From: Selenomonadaceae bacterium
GTDB lineage: Bacteria > Bacillota > Negativicutes > Selenomonadales > Selenomonadaceae
DNA: 64,000 nucleotides
Direction of reading: 5' to 3'
Assembly (NCBI GenBank): GCA_017535925.1
Contig: JAFXTD010000027.1
Coordinates: 62,001-126,000, forward strand
The position numbers and the translations under genes are program-made. Positions within the stretch are counted from its first letter, which is position 1. Each line of letters begins with the position of its first letter. Below the pieces are notes generated by a model. It was not told where the DNA came from. It saw only the letters and a list, made by a program, of their open reading frames with translations, and made no database searches. Positions 59,961-64,000 of the stretch are shown piece by piece.

Positions 59961-61793
59961 CTAAACCTTCTCGACATTGAGAGTCGTGCGCATGACGTTA
60001 TCGATTATATAGTTCGTGTCAACTTTGCTGTCGACTTTTTGAGGAGTCTTGCCTTCCTTCTTGAGCCGAGCCTGCACGCGTTTTGCTTGAGCTATTTCTT
60101 TGCGGATTTGTTTATCGGTTTTGGGTTCGTTCGAGCCGCCGACTTCCACGACGAGTTGATTGTTCTTGCCGGTCTTGAGAAAATCTTTTATCTTGTCTTC
60201 GTAGCTTTTGTTTGAATCAGCCGTGACAAGTCCCGCGTTCGCCATTGCCTGATTGACGGGAACGAGTGCACCGCCGTGAACTTCCAGAGCCAAATTTCCT
60301 TGATGCGCCGTCAAAGGCACGGTGTAAGGTATGACAACTTTTTCTGTCGGCTTGCGATAGGGTTGAAGTTCGACAGTCAAGTTGACCGTTTCGCCGGGCT
60401 TGACTTTCTTTTTGTCGGGCGTGACGGAAACGATTGAAGCCGTGCGCCTGTCCATGTCGAAAGAAATATTCACGTCCACGCCGAAGATATCCGATTCCTC
60501 TTTTGTGTTCGAGCAAACGAGATTGAGTGCCTGCATGAGTTCGAGGATAGCGACTTGCCCGACATCAGAGGCGTTGTAGAACATATTTTTCCGCGCCAAA
60601 GAGCCGCCGTCAACCGCGTTTGTCTTAATGTTAAAATCAACATCAACCGTGCTTTCTGCGAGGGTATCGGTCATTCTGCTCAAGGCAGTGTAGGCAATCG
60701 CCGCGCCCAATTTCGGAACGAGGGTTTCATTGTAAGCAATCGTTGCGTTGAAAGTTTCCTGCTTATCGAGGGCGGTATCCTTAACCGTGACGGTGATTGG
60801 CACGACGGCAGGGAAAGTTCCGAGTATGCCCGCAATGCCCGAATCACGATCTTGATTGACGCGCCCGATAATGTGACCAATGCCCGCAAGTTTGACACCG
60901 TTGCCCGTGTGCCCGCTGACCGAGCCGATAACGGAGGCGTCCGTCATGAAGTAGTTGACATTGCCGCCGTGTGTGAACGAGTGCCCGAACGCCAAAATTT
61001 TTTTGCCGTCAACAGCCGTAACCGTGCCCGTTGCTCCCAAAGAAAAATCGCCGTAGATAATCGCGACGCCCAAAGCCGAGCCGGGCTCAAGGGTTGCATC
61101 AAATTTAAGACCGCGTTCGATTGTCTTGACGGGCGACTGAATTTTTTTCAAGCCCAATTCACGTTGCAAGAAGTTCACGCCGTTCGCATCAAAGCCGCTC
61201 AAATAAAATGCGTCAAGCTTTTCGACTTCGGGAGACTCTTCAACTTCAGCCGTATCCTCGACGGGTTCGGCAGTCGTTTCGGTTGAGTCGTCTTTGTTTT
61301 CGGGTTCGTTGGATTTATTTTTCTCCTTAGCCGCTTTGAAATAATTCACTTGCGCTTTGGGGTCGGGGAGTTGCCAAAGCTCCAACATTTTTTCAATCGG
61401 CGTGATTAAAACGCTGTAAGGATCCATTTCTTTGAGGATGGCAGCGAGTGCGCCGACGAGTTTGCCGTCAATGTAAACGGGAGAGCCGCTCATGCCCTGC
61501 AATATGCCGCCCGTGCGTTGAACCACTTCGCCCGAAGCCTTAGCCAAAATCGTGCGGGAACCTTTGCCTTCGTCAGTCACGCCGATAATTTCCACGTCGA
61601 AATTCTCAATCTTGCCGGAGCCGTCCACGACCGTATAAGCTTTGCCCTTCATGCCGCTTTTGAGTTGTTCGAAAGGCAAAATTTCCGGCATCGCCAATGT
61701 CGCGTGCGGTATCAAAAAAATTATGAGAAGAACGACCAAAAATAATTTCACAAAAAATCTTTGCAAGACCTTCAACTCCATTCCGGGATGCAA
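59961..61793 (-). CDS. SpoIVB-type (S55) peptidase family protein
   Basis: The 610-residue product has an N-terminal signal or anchor (VKLFLVVLLIIFLIPHATLA), then an S55-type protease domain with GGILQGMSGSPVYIDGKLVG, where the Ser of GMSGS is the expected nucleophile, and a His-containing KILAFGHSFTHGG. A charged, Glu-rich linker (about 160-200) splits the domain, and the C-terminus is lysine-rich. In spore formers SpoIVB triggers sigma-K activation, but longer homologues occur widely in Negativicutes. The exact start is ambiguous (TTG or ATG near 61793-61760). Confidence 0.78.
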   Translation of the reverse strand: MHPGMELKVLQRFFVKLFLVVLLIIFLIPHATLAMPEILPFEQLKSGMKGKAYTVVDGSGKIENFDVEIIGVTDEGKGSRTILAKASGEVVQRTGGILQGMSGSPVYIDGKLVGALAAILKEMDPYSVLITPIEKMLELWQLPDPKAQVNYFKAAKEKNKSNEPENKDDSTETTAEPVEDTAEVEESPEVEKLDAFYLSGFDANGVNFLQRELGLKKIQSPVKTIERGLKFDATLEPGSALGVAIIYGDFSLGATGTVTAVDGKKILAFGHSFTHGGNVNYFMTDASVIGSVSGHTGNGVKLAGIGHIIGRVNQDRDSGIAGILGTFPAVVPITVTVKDTALDKQETFNATIAYNETLVPKLGAAIAYTALSRMTDTLAESTVDVDFNIKTNAVDGGSLARKNMFYNASDVGQVAILELMQALNLVCSNTKEESDIFGVDVNISFDMDRRTASIVSVTPDKKKVKPGETVNLTVELQPYRKPTEKVVIPYTVPLTAHQGNLALEVHGGALVPVNQAMANAGLVTADSNKSYEDKIKDFLKTGKNNQLVVEVGGSNEPKTDKQIRKEIAQAKRVQARLKKEGKTPQKVDSKVDTNYIIDNVMRTTLNVEKV

Positions 61794-61830
61794 AAAAATT
61801 TAATCCTTGCTTAACCTAATGAATAATAAA

Positions 61831-63036
61831 TCATTTTCTGAGAATCGTCAACGCATTGCCGACAAGTCGTTCCTTTCCGTCGCTGGGGCTGTTTACGAGG
61901 TTGCCTTTGAAAAATAATTCGGTTGAGCCGCCGCCGTCCAAGTTAATCGCCTCGACCGCTCCGAATTCGTTTTTCAAAATGCGTGCCCATTCGGTGAGGG
62001 TGCAACCTTTGCTGTGAGCTTGCCGACCGTCGACGACCGCAAAAATATAATCGCCGTATTTTGTTATGCCGAAAGCCGAACGCGGGGCACGACCGACGCG
62101 AATATCATTCGGGAATTGTTCGGCGTCTGCCGTCACGTAAATTTCGCCTTCCTTAACCAAAGTGGGACCCGCGCCGATAATGTGAATCGCCTCGTTGAAG
62201 TCGTCGCCGTGTTCGACGTTGATATAATCCTCTTCGAAAGTCATCTTGTCTCCGACGTAAACGCTCTTGAATTTTTCGATAGCGGTTCCGTGTGCACTGA
62301 CCACGAAACCGTTTGGCGGAATGTAATTGTTGCCCTTGTCACGAAAAATATTTGTGACCTCTCCGTCTTGAACGACAAGCTCCACGCCGAAATTATTTGT
62401 GCCGGTCGTCGCGCCTTGCCAACTGTTGTAAACGACAACGCCGTCGGAATTTCTTTCGCAGTCAACGCCGTCAACAACGACTTCCTCGCCGTTGAATTGG
62501 AGGACGCCGCGATAAACTTGCCGCGCAAAAATCATGGTGCCGTCCGCTCTGATTCCGACAGCCGAACGAATAAAATAGGTCGTGCCCGCCGTGAGCCCGT
62601 CGATTTTCGTGTTGCCGTAAATCGTGCCTTTGACGCCGAAATAGCTCGCGTTAATTGTGGCGATTGCTTCAGGCGAATTCATTTGCGAAACGGTTGCGCG
62701 TCCGGGAATTTGATTTTTCGCCAAGACGGGGCGCACAAAATATTTCTCATGGTCGGCGATAACCGCGAACGCCATCACTCCGTTTTTATGATAAACCAAA
62801 AATTCCAAGCCCTCTTCTTCTTCGACGGGCGGCGGCGTGACGGTTTTCGGAGGTTCTTCGCCCTCTTCATAAATCGGCGGGTCGTAATATCCTGACTCAA
62901 GCGGCGTGTGTTTTACGTCGGTTACTTCTTCTTCTGCAGAAGGCGTATCGTCAACAGCTTTCTCTGCTTGTGCGAAATTCGGTGCAGTCAAAAAAAATAT
63001 TCCCGCCGTCAACAGCGCGGCGATTTTCTTTATCAT
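61831..63036 (-). CDS. Phosphodiester glycosidase family protein (NAGPA-like), secreted
   Basis: The 401-residue product has a signal peptide (MIKKIAALLTAGIFFLTAPN, cleaved near AQAEKA), a Pro/Glu-rich linker (about 25-75) and a NAGPA/DUF2233 domain. The domain shows ATINASYFGVKGTIYGNTKI, GRAPRSAFGITKYGDYIFAV and VEAINLDGGGSTELFF. Members cleave sugar phosphodiesters, possibly on wall or surface glycans. The gene has no close operon partner: upstream are tRNAs and downstream is the S55-like gene. Confidence 0.88.
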   Translation of the reverse strand: MIKKIAALLTAGIFFLTAPNFAQAEKAVDDTPSAEEEVTDVKHTPLESGYYDPPIYEEGEEPPKTVTPPPVEEEEGLEFLVYHKNGVMAFAVIADHEKYFVRPVLAKNQIPGRATVSQMNSPEAIATINASYFGVKGTIYGNTKIDGLTAGTTYFIRSAVGIRADGTMIFARQVYRGVLQFNGEEVVVDGVDCERNSDGVVVYNSWQGATTGTNNFGVELVVQDGEVTNIFRDKGNNYIPPNGFVVSAHGTAIEKFKSVYVGDKMTFEEDYINVEHGDDFNEAIHIIGAGPTLVKEGEIYVTADAEQFPNDIRVGRAPRSAFGITKYGDYIFAVVDGRQAHSKGCTLTEWARILKNEFGAVEAINLDGGGSTELFFKGNLVNSPSDGKERLVGNALTILRK

Positions 63037-63105
63037 ACTTATTACTCCTCAAAAATAATTTGGCTTGCAATTTCTGTTGTCGTGAAAAAATTCCTTCACT
63101 ACCGC

Positions 63106-63143
63106 GAAAAAAAAATTACCTCCGCAATCGAGGAGGCAATTTT
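63106..63143 (-). terminator. Terminator after the tRNA-Val genes
   Basis: On the minus strand GCCTCC and GGAGGT pair (one wobble) across an eight-base loop, followed by AATTTTTTTTT. Confidence 0.75.
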
Positions 63144-63158
63144 TAATTTCTTATTCGG

Positions 63159-63234
63159 TGGTGCTCGCTGAGGGACTCGAACCCACGACTTCCTCCATGT
63201 GACGGAGATACTCTACCAACTGAGTTAAGCGAGC
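63159..63234 (-). tRNA. tRNA-Val, anticodon CAC
   Basis: The 76-base sequence folds with acceptor arms GCTCGCT and AGCGAGC, a D arm with AGTTGGTAG, the T arm with GGTTCGAGTCC, and an encoded CCA end. The anticodon stem TCTCC/GGAGG holds the loop GTCACAT, so the anticodon is CAC (valine). Confidence 0.92.
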
Positions 63235-63247
63235 CGGTAAAAAAAAA

Positions 63248-63324
63248 TGGTGGGGCTGACAGAACTCGAATCTGTGACCTCCTCGATGTCAACGAGGCAC
63301 TCTAACCATCTGAGCTACAACCCC
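63248..63324 (-). tRNA. tRNA-Val, anticodon GAC
   Basis: The 77-base sequence folds with acceptor arms GGGGTTG and CAGCCCC (one G-U pair) and an encoded CCA. The anticodon stem CCTCG/CGAGG holds TTGACAT, so the anticodon is GAC (valine). It lies 13 bases upstream of the CAC tRNA and shares its promoter. Confidence 0.92.
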
Positions 63325-63347
63325 ATGTCTCTTTCAAGACAAGCGCA

Positions 63348-63376
63348 ATTATAGCGGTTGAGTTGTCATTTGTCAA
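63348..63376 (-). promoter_or_regulatory. Consensus sigma-70 promoter of the tRNA-Val pair
   Basis: TTGACA is followed after 17 bases by TATAAT, about 20 bases before the first tRNA. Confidence 0.85.
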
Positions 63377-63526
63377 GAAAAAATTTGGCGCGTTTCTTCA
63401 GCGGAACCCCCGTCTTTGCCAAAGAGTGGGCACGCAGAATCGCTGTCGTGATTCGAATTCCTCACTTCGATTTAACGTTTAATGACTTTAGTTTTTTTGA
63501 AAAACTTTTTCTTTGCTTGCTCAAAG

Positions 63527-63551
63527 TAGCTGTTAGCTTTTAGCTGTTAGG
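63527..63551. repeat. Short heptanucleotide repeat array
   Basis: Units TAGCTGT and TAGCTTT repeat with a seven-base period and abut the left end of the MITE-like element. Confidence 0.7.
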
Positions 63552-63747
63552 AGCTGTTGGTAAATTCAATCGACGGCTGAGATTGAGCGTTTCAATGACT
63601 TTTATATTTTAAATCTACTTTTCTTTTGCAGCGCCCGGTTTAGCTGTTAGCTGTTAGTGGTTAGTGGTTAGAATTCTAATCACTAATCACTAAATTGTGC
63701 GGCCGGGTTTTCGCTCACTGCTGCTTTCGAATTTACCAACAGCCCCT
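63549..63747. repeat. MITE-like element carrying a heptamer array
   Basis: Terminal inverted repeats GGAGCTGTTGGTAAATTC and its near-complement are flanked by TA on both sides. The left 60 internal bases match those of the element at 21035 almost exactly. In its middle lies an inverted heptamer array. Confidence 0.75.
63640..63695. repeat. Inverted heptanucleotide arrays inside the MITE-like element
   Basis: Units TAGCTGT and TAGTGGT lead to GAATTC, then units CTAATCA run in the inverse sense. The corresponding stretch is absent from the element at 21035, so this looks like an insertion into the element. Confidence 0.8.
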
Positions 63748-63808
63748 AGGAGAAATGCTGTTTCAGTGCGGCGAGGCGGCCGTCATCCGTGACGGCTCCA
63801 AACGAATT

Positions 63809-64000
63809 CTAAATTATATTTTTTTCGTAGGCGTCGTAAAGGGCTTTGAGTTCCTCAATCTTGGCGTAAATCTCAACTTGCAAGCTTGAGGCGGTTTCGT
63901 AGTCGCCGGAATTCAAGGCGGTTATCAGTTGCGTGAACAAAGATTTTTCGTCGATTGAGTCTTTGGCAAGCGCGGCTCTCAACAGAAAAATTTTGTTCCA
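63809..64000 (-). CDS. Hypothetical protein, C-terminal part only (runs off the right edge)
   Basis: The last 63 codons of a minus-strand gene are visible, ending in TAG. The encoded end (WNKIFLLRAALAKDSIDEKS, then LFTQLITALNSGDYETASSL and KIEELKALYDAYEKNII) is helical and charged, without membrane segments. I do not recognise the family. Confidence 0.6.
   Translation of the reverse strand, partial: WNKIFLLRAALAKDSIDEKSLFTQLITALNSGDYETASSLQVEIYAKIEELKALYDAYEKNII

Larger units (their letters stand above)
63398..63800. repeat. Dispersed intergenic repeat, copy 3, split by a nested element
   Basis: The left part (63398-63540) matches 30945-31080, including CCCGTCTTTGCCAAAGAGTG and GATTTAACGTTT. 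The right part (63752-63800) has the palindrome-type GCGGCCGTCATCCGTGACGG end. Between them a MITE-like element and heptamer arrays are inserted. The stretch holds no gene. Confidence 0.65.

Noticed and set aside
63248-63324. tRNA-Asp
   Set aside because: The anticodon read in the loop TTGACAT is GAC, not GTC, so it is a valine tRNA.

Overview
The window reads as a chromosomal segment from a diderm Firmicute of the Negativicutes (Selenomonas-like) type. Gene orders are Firmicute: flgM-flgN-flgK-flgL-DUF6470-fliW-csrA, ylqD-rimM-trmD, and ireB-ruvX-DUF1292-mltG. The cell must also have an outer membrane, because the window carries an autotransporter, a type I secretion module with an HlyD adaptor, a heptosyltransferase-like GT9 and an O-antigen-ligase-like protein. 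The placement rests on gene order and family membership only; no phylogeny was run.

Layout. 1-4.8 kb: a gene cut by the left edge, floA and a small NfeD-like partner, and two glycosyltransferases. 4.9-10.7 kb: an ABC-HlyD-ABC type I secretion operon in which both ABC proteins carry inactive C39-like domains. 10.8-13.2 kb: rpsU, hpf, and a two-component system whose kinase has no sensor region. 13.2-15.4 kb: an autotransporter sharing an operon with that two-component system. 15.6-21.0 kb: an arginine operon (argB, argD, argF) interleaved with an orphan recT and a GT92-like glycosyltransferase. 21.2-30.9 kb: the late flagellar operon from flgM to fliT. 31.2-36.7 kb: prfC, an EamA transporter, a SIMPL protein with a tandem pair of unknown paralogues, and rnc. 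36.7-48.4 kb: a surface-polysaccharide region (O-antigen-ligase-like protein, PIG-L, YrbL-like, VirK/YbjX-like, five glycosyltransferases) that also holds a class A beta-lactamase, an orphan VapD and three double-glycine leader peptides. 48.5-59.9 kb: housekeeping genes (RNase J, trmD, rimM, ylqD, ireB, ruvX, mltG, U32 peptidase, acylphosphatase, aroQ, aminopeptidase P family, murA). 59.9-64 kb: an S55-type peptidase, a phosphodiester-glycosidase-family protein, two tRNA-Val genes, nested repeats, and a gene cut by the right edge.

The most unusual content is of two kinds. The first is a set of three small peptide genes with near-identical double-glycine leaders, separated by repeated terminator-promoter cassettes. 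No active C39 protease is in the window. The second is a large population of short heptanucleotide tandem repeat arrays, often paired in inverted orientation. They occupy many intergenic spacers and in three places lie within coding sequence (a glycosyltransferase linker, the RimM C-terminus, the U32 peptidase N-terminus). TA-flanked MITE-like elements and a second dispersed repeat family accompany them, including one nested repeat-in-repeat site near the right edge.
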